This document shows, in pieces, positions 40,535 to 49,773 of a stretch of DNA of 64,000 nt. Every line of letters begins with the position of its first letter. The first letter of the stretch is position 1. This DNA comes from Candidatus Nitrospira kreftii. Its GTDB lineage: Bacteria; Nitrospirota; Nitrospiria; Nitrospirales; Nitrospiraceae. Where the stretch lies: positions 3,580,501 through 3,644,500 of the forward strand of contig CP047423.1 of assembly GCA_014058405.1 (NCBI GenBank), written 5' to 3'. The notes under the pieces were generated by a model. It had not been told where the DNA came from and made no database searches. It worked only from the letters and a program-made list of their open reading frames with translations. The position numbers and the translations under genes were made by a program.

Positions 40535-41614
40535 CTATACCTTCGCGGTTTCGGCTTGCTGTTGTTGAGCTTTCAAGGCCTGGACAATCTCATCGAGATC
40601 GCCTTCCATCACTAGTTCCAGCTTGTGGAGCGTCATGCCGACACGGTGATCCGTCACTCGGTTCTGTGGGAAGTTATAGGTTCGAATCTTTTCACTTCGT
40701 TCCCCGCTCCCCACCTGAGACTTTCTATTCTGAGCGATCTCCGCCTCTTGTCGTTCCCGTTCAGCTTCGACAATACGAGCACGCAAAGTCCGCATGGCTT
40801 TGGTTCGATTCTTTAACTGAGAGCGTTCGTCCTGACACGTCACGACCACACCAGTCGGGATGTGCGTGATACGAACGGCCGAATAGGTAGTATTGACACT
40901 TTGTCCACCCGCTCCAGACGAGCAAAAGGTGTCAATTCGTAAGTCTTTTTGATCGATGTGCACGTCCACTTCATCGACCTCCGGCATGATTGCCACCGTG
41001 ACCGTCGAGGTATGAATGCGACCACTGGCTTCTGTGACAGGAACCCGTTGAACCCGATGCACACCCGCTTCATACTTAAAATGACTGTAGGCGCCCTTGC
41101 CTTCAATTAACGCCACAATGTTTTTATAGCCGCCAATGCCCGTTTCAGACGCTTCAACCGTATCGACTTTGAATCCTTTTTTCTCGGCATATTTGGCGTA
41201 CAATCGAAATAACTCACCAGCAAACAGTCCCGCCTCATCACCGCCAGTCCCAGCCCGAATCTCTATAACCAGGCTCTTCTCATCTCGCGGGTCTTTGGGA
41301 ATTAAGAATTCTCTGACCTGTTCTTCTACCTCCGCCTGCTGTCGTTCCAACTTGCTTCGTTCTTCCGCCGCCAATTTGTGCAATTCACTCCCGGCTGCGG
41401 GATCGGCGAGCATTTGTATCGCATCGTCGAGCTGTTTCCCATAGTCCTGATAGAGCTCAAACAGTTTGGCAGCCGGTTCGAGATCGGTCCGCTCCTTGCT
41501 GAGCTTGTGCAACAAGTTTGGCTGGCTGACGACAGACGGATCCATGAGCTGATCAGTCAGCTCCTGAAATCTCGACGCAAGGCCCTCCCACTTCTTAAGT
41601 AACACGGTTTCCAT
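40535..41614 (-). CDS. prfA: Peptide chain release factor 1
   Basis: Terminates translation at UAA and UAG. The 359 residues contain the codon-recognition PxT motif (RVPVTEASGR), which marks RF1 rather than RF2, and the catalytic GGQ in SGAGGQSVNTT. No programmed frameshift is present. The ATG at 41614 gives the standard length; a GTG at 41644 would extend it into the terminator region. Upstream is the rpmE terminator. Confidence 0.96.
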   Translation of the reverse strand: METVLLKKWEGLASRFQELTDQLMDPSVVSQPNLLHKLSKERTDLEPAAKLFELYQDYGKQLDDAIQMLADPAAGSELHKLAAEERSKLERQQAEVEEQVREFLIPKDPRDEKSLVIEIRAGTGGDEAGLFAGELFRLYAKYAEKKGFKVDTVEASETGIGGYKNIVALIEGKGAYSHFKYEAGVHRVQRVPVTEASGRIHTSTVTVAIMPEVDEVDVHIDQKDLRIDTFCSSGAGGQSVNTTYSAVRITHIPTGVVVTCQDERSQLKNRTKAMRTLRARIVEAERERQEAEIAQNRKSQVGSGERSEKIRTYNFPQNRVTDHRVGMTLHKLELVMEGDLDEIVQALKAQQQQAETAKV

Positions 41615-41647
41615 TGTTTCAGGCCCTACCCCACTAACGGTCACAAA

Positions 41648-41688
41648 AAAAGAGACCCTGCTTCAAACACGAAGCAGGGTCTCTTTTA
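41648..41688 (-). terminator. Intrinsic terminator after rpmE
   Basis: A 13-pair stem (AGAGACCCTGCTT at 41651-41663 with AAGCAGGGTCTCT at 41672-41684), an eight-base loop, and A and T runs on both sides. On the minus strand it ends rpmE transcription, so prfA probably needs read-through or its own start. It could also act on plus-strand RNA. Confidence 0.85.
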
Positions 41689-41703
41689 TACTTGTGTGGG
41701 GCG

Positions 41704-41910
41704 CTACTTACCCTTCTTCGCGTATTTCTTTTTGAACCGTTCGACCCGTCCCTCAGTGTCGACGATCTTCTGCGTACCGGTGAAGAACGGATGACAATTA
41801 GAACAGATATCGACGCTGATGTTACCGATGGTCGTACGAGTCTTGAAGGAATTCCCGCACGCGCAGTGAACGGTGGCCTCCCGATAGACTGGATGAATAC
41901 CCTTCTGCAT
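41704..41910 (-). CDS. rpmE: 50S ribosomal protein L31
   Basis: Ribosomal protein of 68 residues. It keeps the zinc-binding cysteines: C16 and C18 in HCACGN, C37 and C40 in CSNCHPF, so it is the zinc-dependent type. HPFFTGTQK is the family signature. It lies between rho and the terminator, as in many bacteria. Confidence 0.97.
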   Translation of the reverse strand: MQKGIHPVYREATVHCACGNSFKTRTTIGNISVDICSNCHPFFTGTQKIVDTEGRVERFKKKYAKKGK

Positions 41911-42005
41911 GATTGCCGACTCCTTACCGAAGAGTTACGATCGCGCTAGCCCATTCCCTAATGGGTCCGCACTGTATCTGAAGGACGCACAAGATACAAG
42001 CGTCC

Positions 42006-43277
42006 CTATCGATTCATCGACTGCAGGAACTCTTGATTGTTCTTAGTGCCACCAATCTTATCCATAAGGAATTCCATGGCTTCCATCGTGCCCAAGGGGC
42101 TGAGCACCTTGCGAAGAATCCACATCTTATTAAGCCGATCCTTATCCACCAGCAATTCTTCTTTTCTCGTCCCAGACTGACTGATATCGATGGCCGGGAA
42201 GAGACGCTTATCAGCGAGACGACGATCCAGGTGAACCTCCATATTTCCGGTTCCTTTGAATTCTTCAAAGATGACATCGTCCATTCGACTACCGGTATCC
42301 ACCAGTGCGGTCGCCATGATGGTCAAGCTTCCGCCGTTCTCAATGTTTCGTGCCGCTCCAAAGAAGCGTTTCGGCCGTTGCAGTGCGTTGGAATCGAGAC
42401 CACCGGAGAGCACCTTGCCGCTCGGTGGGGCAATGGTGTTGTAGGCGCGAGCCAGTCGCGTGATGCTATCCAACAGAATGACAACATCCTTTTTGTGCTC
42501 AACCAGCCGCTTTGCCTTCTCTAGTACCATTTCAGCAACTTGGGCATGCCGCTGAGCCGGTTCATCAAAGGTTGAACTGATCACTTCTGCCTTCACTTGT
42601 CTCTGCCAGTCTGTAACTTCCTCCGGCCGTTCATCGATGAGCAAGACAATGAGGGTCACTTCACTATGATTCTTCAGGATGGCGCGAGCGATCGCCTGCA
42701 ACAACATGGTCTTTCCGGTACGCGGAGCCGCCACAATCAATCCTCGTTGGCCTTTACCGATGGGAGTCGTCAAATCCATTACCCGAGTGCAATACTCTTC
42801 GCGGTCAAATTCCAGGTTAAGTCGCTCTTCGGGATACAACGGGGTGAGGTTGTCGAACAAGATTTTATCTCGCGCCACCTCTGGATCTTCGTAATTGACC
42901 TTTTCGACCTTGAGCAGGGCAAAATACCGTTCACTTTCTTTTGGAGGGCGGATTTGGCCTGACACAATGTCGCCCGTGCGGAGGTTGAATCGCCGAATTT
43001 GTGATGGAGAGATATAAATGTCGTCGGGTCCCGGTAAGTAATTGGAGTCAGGGGCACGGAGGAAGCCGAATCCATCAGGAAGAGTTTCGAGCACTCCTTC
43101 GCCGTAAACCGAACCGTTTTTCTCGGTCTGCGCCTGGAGAATCGCGAAGATGAGCTCTTGTTTCCGTAAGTTGGCGGCACCTTCTATTTTTAAGTCACGA
43201 GCCACATCATTCAGGTCGGCAATGGACTTCTGCTTCAATTCTGCGAGATGCATTACTTCCCCCTTAGCTACTGACAT
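42006..43277 (-). CDS. rho: Transcription termination factor Rho
   Basis: Hexameric RNA helicase that ends transcription at Rho-dependent sites. The 423 residues have an N-terminal helical domain, the primary RNA-binding cold-shock-like domain ([20 protein letters not shown]), and the ATPase core with Walker [11 protein letters not shown], Walker [17 protein letters not shown]-loop and R-loop ([20 protein letters not shown]). The start has GGGAGGAG five bases upstream. Confidence 0.98.
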   Translation of the reverse strand: MSVAKGEVMHLAELKQKSIADLNDVARDLKIEGAANLRKQELIFAILQAQTEKNGSVYGEGVLETLPDGFGFLRAPDSNYLPGPDDIYISPSQIRRFNLRTGDIVSGQIRPPKESERYFALLKVEKVNYEDPEVARDKILFDNLTPLYPEERLNLEFDREEYCTRVMDLTTPIGKGQRGLIVAAPRTGKTMLLQAIARAILKNHSEVTLIVLLIDERPEEVTDWQRQVKAEVISSTFDEPAQRHAQVAEMVLEKAKRLVEHKKDVVILLDSITRLARAYNTIAPPSGKVLSGGLDSNALQRPKRFFGAARNIENGGSLTIMATALVDTGSRMDDVIFEEFKGTGNMEVHLDRRLADKRLFPAIDISQSGTRKEELLVDKDRLNKMWILRKVLSPLGTMEAMEFLMDKIGGTKNNQEFLQSMNR

Positions 43278-43605
43278 ACGACTCCTCCCGAGATTTGGCT
43301 CGGTTACCGTTTAGAAGAATACGCTCGGACTGGGTGACCATGCGAAACGTGTTTTTTACCTTGGCGATGAGCTTGGATCTTGGTCCGTTGGGTTGGAAAA
43401 ACTTATGGAAGTTCGCTATCCGCTTCTTTTTATGTGGAGAACTCGTATCGTCTCAAAATTTCATGGCATCTACGATGCCCCAGCAAAGCCTTTGTTCGGC
43501 TAACTAATCCGGCTTCGTTCTCACTGCTGCCAGGTTTGATTCGAGATAGATTCCGGAGTTGAATTTTTGATGGAGAGAATCAGCTCGCCCTAAGATGTTG
43601 GGGTG
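43278..43605 (-). other. Long untranslated leader of rho
   Basis: About 322 bases lie between the likely start of rho transcription (near 43599) and its ATG. I see no credible leader gene. There is a hairpin GGCATC/GATGCC at about 43466-43482. In other bacteria rho leaders mediate autoregulation by premature Rho-dependent termination, which is plausible here. The remaining bases to 43730 hold the rho promoter and the start of the DUF2203 gene, with nothing else I can support. Confidence 0.5.
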
Positions 43606-43635
43606 ATGATACTCATAGCACCACCCAGATGTCAA
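43606..43635 (-). promoter_or_regulatory. Sigma70-type promoter of rho
   Basis: Perfect TTGACA (43630-43635) and TATCAT (43606-43611) on the minus strand with an 18-base spacer. Confidence 0.65.
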
Positions 43636-43730
43636 CTGGCAACCTGAATTTTGTACATAACCGCATCTGCCGCGTTAGGGTTGTTCAACGAATCTGAACT
43701 GTGTTACACAGTGAGAGAGTAAGTATCACA

Positions 43731-44147
43731 ATGGCACGCGACGAAAACGAAACCAGCCCTGACCGCGTCTTCTCCCTGTTTGAAGCTAACCAGCTGATCC
43801 CCCAACTCCAGTCACACTTATCCACTGTCCAGGGATGTAAAACCGAACTCATACGAACCCGCGATGAAGTAGGCAAAGCCTCAGCCAATGCCCATTTAGG
43901 AGGCGGGACACCAGTGGGTGCACGCTACGTGAAAAGTCTCCAGGACATCAGCGCCCATCTCCATGCTATTCAGGAGATGGGAGTTGTGGTGAAGGATATT
44001 GACCTTGGACTCTGTGATTTCCCACATATCCGCAACGGCCGCGTCGTGTATTTGTGCTGGAAACTTGGCGAGAACGAAATTCGGTGGTGGCACGAAGTCA
44101 CAAATGGCTACAAAGATCGTTGTCCGATTGAAGAAGAACCTATCTAG
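43731..44147 (+). CDS. DUF2203-family protein
   Basis: Small soluble protein of 138 residues, family of unknown function. The start of the domain reads FSLFEANQLIPQLQ, followed by a helical part, then DIDLGLCDFPHIRNGRVVYLC and WKLGENEIRWWHE, the conserved core. The ATG at 43731 is preferred over a GTG at 43701 because it begins near the domain. It is divergent from rho and precedes a YciI-like gene. Confidence 0.85.
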   Translation: MARDENETSPDRVFSLFEANQLIPQLQSHLSTVQGCKTELIRTRDEVGKASANAHLGGGTPVGARYVKSLQDISAHLHAIQEMGVVVKDIDLGLCDFPHIRNGRVVYLCWKLGENEIRWWHEVTNGYKDRCPIEEEPI

Positions 44148-44208
44148 CCAAGCCCCACCCCCACAGTATCTTGCACCTCAGCTCCGAGTATCGTAAGGAT
44201 CCAGAGGT

Positions 44209-44487
44209 ATGAAGTTTGTGATCATCGGCTATGACGGCCCGGAAGGCGAAGCCAAGCGGAAGGTCTATCGGTCGGCCCACTTGAGCAATCTCGAATCGTT
44301 AGATAGCCAAGGCCGCGTCGTTCTCGCTGGCCCTCTTACCGACAAAACCGGAAGTTTGCTGGTGCTAGAGCTCGAAACTCGAGAAGATGCTGAAAATTTC
44401 GTCCGTCAAGACCCCTACGCGGTTCATGGCGTCTTCGATAGAGTTGAAATCCATCCGTTTATGCAGGTTTTTCCAAAACCCGAGTAA
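44209..44487 (+). CDS. YciI-family protein
   Basis: A 92-residue ferredoxin-like alpha/beta protein. KFVIIGYDGPEGEAKRK.YRSAHL, with a conserved histidine, then GRVVLAGPLTD.TGSLLVLE and DPYAVHGVFDRVEIHPF match the YCII fold. Relatives bind small molecules or hydrolyse them; the substrate is unknown. It lies 61 bases after the DUF2203 gene. Confidence 0.9.
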   Translation: MKFVIIGYDGPEGEAKRKVYRSAHLSNLESLDSQGRVVLAGPLTDKTGSLLVLELETREDAENFVRQDPYAVHGVFDRVEIHPFMQVFPKPE

Positions 44488-44577
44488 CAGACCCTCACAC
44501 GCTTGCCAGAAGAGCGACTTCAGCTACCTTCCTTTTGAAGCATTGTCCAACTTCACGCCAGGCGGTATAGTTTTGTT

Positions 44578-45849
44578 ATGGACGTAGGTCATATTGTACG
44601 ATTCCTATCTATCCTCGGTGTCTCTCTCGTTGTTTTCTATTATCCAGCATGCGCTTCAGAAACCACAGTTGAGGCTGAAGCTAGCTACGTTATGGGAGAT
44701 GGTGACACGCTCGCCATAGCCGAAGAACGAGTGCTCCAGCGGGCGCAACGTAGAGCCGTTGAGGAGGCAGGACTGTATATCGAATCAACCTTCCACGACG
44801 TAGAACGGTCTGCGGCAGGCACGAGCATCCAGGCAAGTTCGCTGGAGGTACGGACAATTGCGGCGGCGATCACCAGAACCGAAACTCTAGAAACACGTCG
44901 CGCTTTCTTAAACGATCGACCAAGCTTCTACATCCGTATCCGCGCAGTCGTCGACCTCGACAATCTTCATGCAGCGATCCAGCGATGGCAAACCGAGCAA
45001 CGACTGGGCGACCATTTTCGCCGTCTTCAAAAGGAAAACGCGGAACTCAAAATTCAGCTTGATGAGCTAAGGGCCTCTCGTACTGGAGTGCGGACCCTCG
45101 TCATTGAACCGGTCGGTCGCGCTTCTAACGCCCGTGAACAGGCTCAGAAATTAGTCGAAAAAGCAATACTGACCCAACATCTTCCTCAAAAACTTAGCTT
45201 GGTCTCCGAGGCTGCGCTGCTGGACCCCAATTCCGTCGAGCCTCTGATCGTACGCGGCCAGACCCACTTGAGACTCGCATCCGCAACGTACTCGAGTAGC
45301 TCCAGACCAAGCGAGTATTCCGAGTATGTCGATAATGCGCGAATGGATTTCGACCGCGCGCTCCGCATGGACCCTCAAAATACTTGGGCCCTTCTCGGAC
45401 AAGGTGATGTCAGCACATGGCTCCGTCGTCCTGAGCAGGCAGCCCACTCCTTCGAACAAGCTCTTGAAATAAATCCTTTCTTCGATCTGGCCCGTCATCG
45501 CCTCATTAACCTGTATACCGCTGAGGCCCGAAAGTTGGTAGAGCTGAAACGGTGGGACTCCGCCCTTACAACCTTGAAAAAGTGTTTACCTCCATTCGTT
45601 TCGGATAGTTGGCTTCCTCACCAGAAAGAAGCCTATTTTCTCAGAAGCGAGATCTATAAGGCGTTGAAGCAGCCGACCCTGGCGATCGACGATCTTAGCG
45701 CAATCCTGCGAGTCGACCCAGCCGATGGAGCAGCCCTACTAGCCAGAGCCAAACTGTACCTGGACCAACTTCATGGACGCTTAGCAAAAGACGACTTCGA
45801 ACATGCGTGCATCCTCGGCTCAACAGAGGCCTGCGAACAGCTACCCTAA
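44578..45849 (+). CDS. Exported TPR-repeat protein
   Basis: Exported protein of 423 residues with a signal peptide (cleavage near PACAS, residue 28). The next segment (about 30-130, AEERVLQRAQRRAVEEAGLYIES) resembles the N-terminal domain of flagellar FlgT/LPP20-like proteins. A short coiled-coil (about 138-168) leads to three or more TPR units (about 225-415: NTWALLGQGDVSTWLRRPEQAAHSFEQAL-type helices, ending ACILGSTEACEQLP). Role unknown; a scaffold in the periplasm is likely. It sits before the oxidoreductase operon. Confidence 0.8.
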   Translation: MDVGHIVRFLSILGVSLVVFYYPACASETTVEAEASYVMGDGDTLAIAEERVLQRAQRRAVEEAGLYIESTFHDVERSAAGTSIQASSLEVRTIAAAITRTETLETRRAFLNDRPSFYIRIRAVVDLDNLHAAIQRWQTEQRLGDHFRRLQKENAELKIQLDELRASRTGVRTLVIEPVGRASNAREQAQKLVEKAILTQHLPQKLSLVSEAALLDPNSVEPLIVRGQTHLRLASATYSSSSRPSEYSEYVDNARMDFDRALRMDPQNTWALLGQGDVSTWLRRPEQAAHSFEQALEINPFFDLARHRLINLYTAEARKLVELKRWDSALTTLKKCLPPFVSDSWLPHQKEAYFLRSEIYKALKQPTLAIDDLSAILRVDPADGAALLARAKLYLDQLHGRLAKDDFEHACILGSTEACEQLP

Positions 45850-45937
45850 CGGTTTCCGCATTCCGCACTACGATTCCCAGTTCACATCTTCCTGGCCTTC
45901 ACAACTGATAGCTACCGAGGACTCTTCAAACACTGAT

Positions 45938-45967
45938 TTGACAATCGAAAAGAGCAATACCTATAAT
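45938..45967 (+). promoter_or_regulatory. Consensus sigma70 promoter of oxidoreductase operon
   Basis: Perfect TTGACA (45938-45943) and TATAAT (45962-45967) with an 18-base spacer, the best promoter match in the window. Transcription would start near 45974. Confidence 0.85.
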
Positions 45968-45973
45968 GCGAAA

Positions 45974-46174
45974 GGGTTTGCTAACCACGCCTTACCACTT
46001 CTAATCAACTGCGTGGTGGAAGCAAAGGACCTAAGCTCTCCGTAAAATCATGGCCCGAAAGCTCTTTGAGGTGGGCCTTCTGAGATGTTGCGGAACACCA
46101 AGAGGACAGCTTAGAGTACCTCAGAGGATCGGGTTTTCATCAACCTCAATTTTCTCGGAGTGTAGGATATTGTG
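45974..46174 (+). promoter_or_regulatory. Structured 200-base leader of oxidoreductase operon
   Basis: The leader holds three inverted repeats. The first joins ACCACGC (45984-45990) to GCGTGGT (46011-46017), with outer pairs TTTGCT/AGCAAA (45977-45982 and 46021-46026). The second is GGCCC/GGGCC (about 46052-46077), the third CTGAG/CTCAG (about 46080-46124). I recognise no known riboswitch. It is long for a housekeeping gene and could respond to metabolite or redox state. Confidence 0.5.
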
Positions 46175-46810
46175 ATGAGCGACTATCGCGTGCTGCCAGG
46201 ACCAGAACACTTTCTTCCACCAGCTGCCGCTAGCATGGGAATTCGATTACCGAATCCTGGGGAAGCCCATATTAACGGCGTGATTGCTCCAGAGGAAAGG
46301 GCTTATGAGGAAGCGGCTCGTCAGTTCCTGATGGCCAAGGTGCCGACCATTTTTCCAGGCCCCCTCGTGCTCTGGGCCTGGAATGAGAAGGCTGCAAAGA
46401 AAGCTACTGCCATTCGACATCTTTTTAACACCCTGAAGGAATGTGTACAGGCTGACCAGAAGCCAATGTTGATTCCTATGCCGGACTACCGACCCAAATA
46501 TCCCAAAATTAATCCTGAAGTTGAGATTAACCCGAATCATCCAAATTTGACCATCTGGCACAACAAGATCGACTGCTGCATATTTATCGGCGTGCATTGT
46601 CACCAGGCGAATCTCTCGCTCAAGATCATTCGCGGAGGAACTTCCTGCTATACTATCGCCATGTGTGCACAGGCCGGTCACGAGGATGCCATGCTTTCAT
46701 TCCGTGATGCATCCGTCGATAAAATCATGCGATTGGCCGATACCATTAAACGATTAAAGGGAACAGTCCAACCACGGTTGTCGACGGCTAAGAGTGGGGC
46801 TTCGAACTAA
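46175..46810 (+). CDS. 2-oxoacid:ferredoxin oxidoreductase, accessory fifth subunit
   Basis: First gene of a five-gene oxidoreductase operon, 211 residues. It resembles the extra subunit of the Hydrogenobacter-type pyruvate or 2-oxoglutarate:ferredoxin oxidoreductase, sometimes annotated as a carbon monoxide dehydrogenase beta-like protein. Features are NGVIAPEERAYEEAA, IFPGPLVLWAWNEKA and HNKIDCCIFIGVHCHQANL. Several cysteines are present (CC near 133, C140, C157, C163) but no classical FeS motif. The ATG at 46175 fits the AGGA site; a GTG directly before it is possible. Confidence 0.8.
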   Translation: MSDYRVLPGPEHFLPPAAASMGIRLPNPGEAHINGVIAPEERAYEEAARQFLMAKVPTIFPGPLVLWAWNEKAAKKATAIRHLFNTLKECVQADQKPMLIPMPDYRPKYPKINPEVEINPNHPNLTIWHNKIDCCIFIGVHCHQANLSLKIIRGGTSCYTIAMCAQAGHEDAMLSFRDASVDKIMRLADTIKRLKGTVQPRLSTAKSGASN

Positions 46811-46855
46811 ACTATCATGTTCGATCCCTATATATGTTGAAAGGAGGCTGGGGCC

Positions 46856-48067
46856 ATGGCAGAACCGAAGTCCGTCATTGGAACACAAAATAAGAAGGGC
46901 CAAACATATACTGATACATGGAAAATGATGAACGAGGCACCACGTACGCCATCGTTCTACACAGGCAGCGAGGTTATTAAGGAAGCGATTCGACGAGCCA
47001 GTTGTGACGTGATGATCGCCTACCCGATCACACCACAGAGCGAAGCGGCGGCGCTCATCGGCGAATTATTTGCCGAAGGATATATCGGCGATTACTTCCG
47101 TGGCGAGAGCGAGTTTGCCGTGATGTCGCAATGCGCTGGTGCCGCATTCGGTGGTGCCCGTGTGTTTACGACGACTGCCGGGCCAGGAACGATGCGCGCC
47201 ATGGAAAACTTCCCCATGTGGGCCGGGGCACGATTGCCCATCCAAATGATTGTCACCTGCCGAGGTATCAACTCACCTCTGTCGATTCAGCCGGACACGC
47301 TGGAAATCGCCTATTTGTTAAACACCGGCATGTTGGTCTGGCATGCGGAAACCGCACAGGACTTTTTTGACTGGATTCTGAAAGGCTATATCGTGTCGGA
47401 GGAGCCGGATGTGCATCTTCCTCTCGCCCTCTGCTGTGACGGCTTCTTCGTTACGCACACAAAAGACGTCGTCAACCTGACTCCAGCCGACATGTGCTTA
47501 CCTCCGTACGATCCGTATCGTTCGCCTGTTCCCTGCATGGACATGGAATGCCCGCCAGTTCGCATGATGCGTGATCCGTTCGTCATGAAGAGCAACTACA
47601 TCAGTTATGCGACCCACGCCAGCTGGCAGCAGGAAATCTGGGCCGCAGTAGAACGCTCCAGGAAACATTCCATCCATTGGTTGAATGGTCTGATTGATAC
47701 CGAAAACACCGACGCAGACATTATGATCGTCGCATCCGGCACTGCGGTTTCACAGGGCCGCGAGGCCATCCGTTTGCTGGAAGACGAGGGTGTTCGATGC
47801 GGTCTCGTGAAGGTGAAGACGTTACGTCCATGGCCGGAAGAAGAAATTCGGGAGGCCACGAAGAACGCGAAACATATTTTTGTGCCGGAGTTCAACGTGA
47901 CCGGCTGGTTGGCGAGAGAGATCAAAGCGACGATTCCCAACCATGACCGGGTGCATGCAGGTCCCCATGTCTGCGGAGGTATGACGATGCCGCCTGAAAT
48001 TATCGTGTCAGAAATTAAGACGGCCCTTGGGATGAAATCCTTCTCCCTAGCCGGTCGTGGAAGCTGA
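46856..48067 (+). CDS. 2-oxoacid:ferredoxin oxidoreductase alpha subunit
   Basis: Alpha subunit of a CoA-dependent pyruvate or 2-oxoglutarate:ferredoxin oxidoreductase, reversible and central to the reductive TCA cycle. The 403 residues start the pyrimidine-binding domain with CDVMIAYPITPQSEAA, then SEFAVMSQCAGAAFGGARVFTTT and a transketolase C-like domain (VASGTAVSQGREAIRLLEDEGV). GGAGG precedes the start. Sequence alone does not let me choose between pyruvate and 2-oxoglutarate as substrate. Confidence 0.93.
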   Translation: MAEPKSVIGTQNKKGQTYTDTWKMMNEAPRTPSFYTGSEVIKEAIRRASCDVMIAYPITPQSEAAALIGELFAEGYIGDYFRGESEFAVMSQCAGAAFGGARVFTTTAGPGTMRAMENFPMWAGARLPIQMIVTCRGINSPLSIQPDTLEIAYLLNTGMLVWHAETAQDFFDWILKGYIVSEEPDVHLPLALCCDGFFVTHTKDVVNLTPADMCLPPYDPYRSPVPCMDMECPPVRMMRDPFVMKSNYISYATHASWQQEIWAAVERSRKHSIHWLNGLIDTENTDADIMIVASGTAVSQGREAIRLLEDEGVRCGLVKVKTLRPWPEEEIREATKNAKHIFVPEFNVTGWLAREIKATIPNHDRVHAGPHVCGGMTMPPEIIVSEIKTALGMKSFSLAGRGS

Positions 48068-48120
48068 ACTGTATCGACTGTGAACCTGATCGCTCTCGCG
48101 AGCGATACTGAGGAGGCCAT

Positions 48121-49029
48121 ATGAGCAAAGAGCGCATTCAAATATCTGAAGCCCTGTACGACATCATGCCATCCGATTATCAAGACCTTGTCAAAAGCGC
48201 AACGTACGGCAAGGAGGATCGGGGATGGAAAGACATTGGAACATCGAAAGAACTTATCGAACAACATTCCCTCTGTGCTGGCTGCCCCGAGTCCATGGCC
48301 TTCCGGTACATCCTGGCCTCACTTCCGAACCCAGAAGATACGGTCATGGTTGGTTCGACTGGTTGCACGAGCCTAGTGTTTCCAATGGTGGCAGTCCACA
48401 ATATCCACTCGCTGTTCGGCAACCAGAACGCGATCGCCTCAGGCCTGAAGCGCGCCCTTAGTGTGCGATTCCCGGACCGAGTCAAGGATGTCGTCGTTCT
48501 GGCTGGGGATGGAGCAACCGTGGACATCGGCCTGGATATGACTCTCCAAGCCTGGTTCCGACAAGAAAAATTCACGACCATTTGTTTCGACAATGAACTC
48601 TATGCCAACACCGGTGGTCAGGAGAGCGGACTCATGCAGAAAGGCTTTGTCGCAAAGATGGCACCGGTCGGAAAGTTGTTCGACAAGGTACGGCTGCCTG
48701 AAATTGCCCGCGAGTCCGGCTGCCATTATGTCGTGAATTGTACGGTCAGCAAACCATCATTGGTTGAAAAGGTCATCCGAAACGCAGTACATATTGCCCG
48801 TGAAATCGGCCCAACCTATCTCCAGCTTTACACTCCGTGCATTCTTGAAATTGGGAAGAACAGCATGGAGGGCCTGCAAGAAATGCGCGATTCAGAGAAG
48901 CCAACCGAGCGATTCGCTTACAAGGAATACGTCAGCGAGCCAGCCAAGCAATTGCTTGCCGAATTGGCGGCGAAGGATAAGGAACGGAAGGCAGCGGCCA
49001 AGCAGCTCGCGGGCCAGGCATCAGCATAG
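48121..49029 (+). CDS. 2-oxoacid:ferredoxin oxidoreductase beta subunit
   Basis: Beta subunit, binding thiamine diphosphate and one 4Fe-4S cluster. The 302 residues contain SLCAGCPESMAFR (C52, C55), further cysteines in GSTGCTS and NCTVSKPS that complete the cluster ligands, and the TPP motif AGDGATVDIGLD ... DNELYANTGGQ. A charged C-terminal helix is added. GAGGAGG precedes the start, and it follows the alpha gene by 53 bases. Confidence 0.94.
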   Translation: MSKERIQISEALYDIMPSDYQDLVKSATYGKEDRGWKDIGTSKELIEQHSLCAGCPESMAFRYILASLPNPEDTVMVGSTGCTSLVFPMVAVHNIHSLFGNQNAIASGLKRALSVRFPDRVKDVVVLAGDGATVDIGLDMTLQAWFRQEKFTTICFDNELYANTGGQESGLMQKGFVAKMAPVGKLFDKVRLPEIARESGCHYVVNCTVSKPSLVEKVIRNAVHIAREIGPTYLQLYTPCILEIGKNSMEGLQEMRDSEKPTERFAYKEYVSEPAKQLLAELAAKDKERKAAAKQLAGQASA

Positions 49030-49047
49030 TCAGACCGGAGGCGTGAC

Positions 49048-49755
49048 ATGATTAAAAGACGAATAAATATCCGGATGTCAGGCTTGGGCGGGCAAGGCGC
49101 AGTCACTGCCGCGCACGTCTTGGCCATGGCAGCAAACCGAGATGGTAAGTTTTCCATCTCCAACCCATTCTTCGGTGCCGAGAAACGTATGGCACCAGCA
49201 GAAAGTTATTGTCGGATCGGCATCGAACGAATCTACGATCGCGGTGAGTTGGTATTTCCTGATGTCATTCAGGTCTTTCATCCCCAAGTCATCACTATGG
49301 GGAAGAGTTACACCATGCCCTTTTATTCTGGAGTGAAAGAAGGCGGCGTGGTGATTATCAACTCCGCCCAACCGTTGCTGTCCGAGGAGGATGTGGAACG
49401 GCTTAAAGACTTGAACGTCGCCGTGTTTTATATTGCAGGCACTGAGTTAGCCATTGAGGTAGCTGGCACCGAACTATCGACGAATATGGCTATGATCGGC
49501 TCTGTCTCAGGCATTACGAAATGTGTGTCAATGGAGGCTTTAGACGGTGCTCTCCAAGAGCGGTTCGGCAAGAAATTCGTGGCCTCCGGAGGAACAGCGT
49601 CTTTGGACGAAGCCATCAAGAAGAAATTCGCCAAGAAAGAAATGCTGCTAGCCAAAAACTTGGCGACCGTGAAAGCGGCTTATGAAATCGCCAGCGAATG
49701 GGCTGACAAGAACAAGGTCGAACTGCGTGTCGGGAATCCAGCTGTCGCTGTCTAA
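49048..49755 (+). CDS. 2-oxoacid:ferredoxin oxidoreductase gamma subunit
   Basis: Gamma subunit, the Rossmann-like domain that in these enzymes contacts CoA. The 235 residues open with NIRMSGLGGQGAVTAAHVLA-type glycine motif (GLGGQGAV), then GAEKRMAPAESYCRI and later GGVVIINSAQPLLSEEDVE. The C-terminal helical part is longer than in four-subunit enzymes. GGAGG precedes the start; the gap to the beta gene is 18 bases. Confidence 0.93.
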   Translation: MIKRRINIRMSGLGGQGAVTAAHVLAMAANRDGKFSISNPFFGAEKRMAPAESYCRIGIERIYDRGELVFPDVIQVFHPQVITMGKSYTMPFYSGVKEGGVVIINSAQPLLSEEDVERLKDLNVAVFYIAGTELAIEVAGTELSTNMAMIGSVSGITKCVSMEALDGALQERFGKKFVASGGTASLDEAIKKKFAKKEMLLAKNLATVKAAYEIASEWADKNKVELRVGNPAVAV

Positions 49756-49773
49756 GAGAAGGAATTACGTTGC

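Noticed and set aside
47605-48267. Minus-strand frame of 220 codons
   Set aside because: It is antisense to the oxidoreductase alpha and beta genes; no domain is seen.
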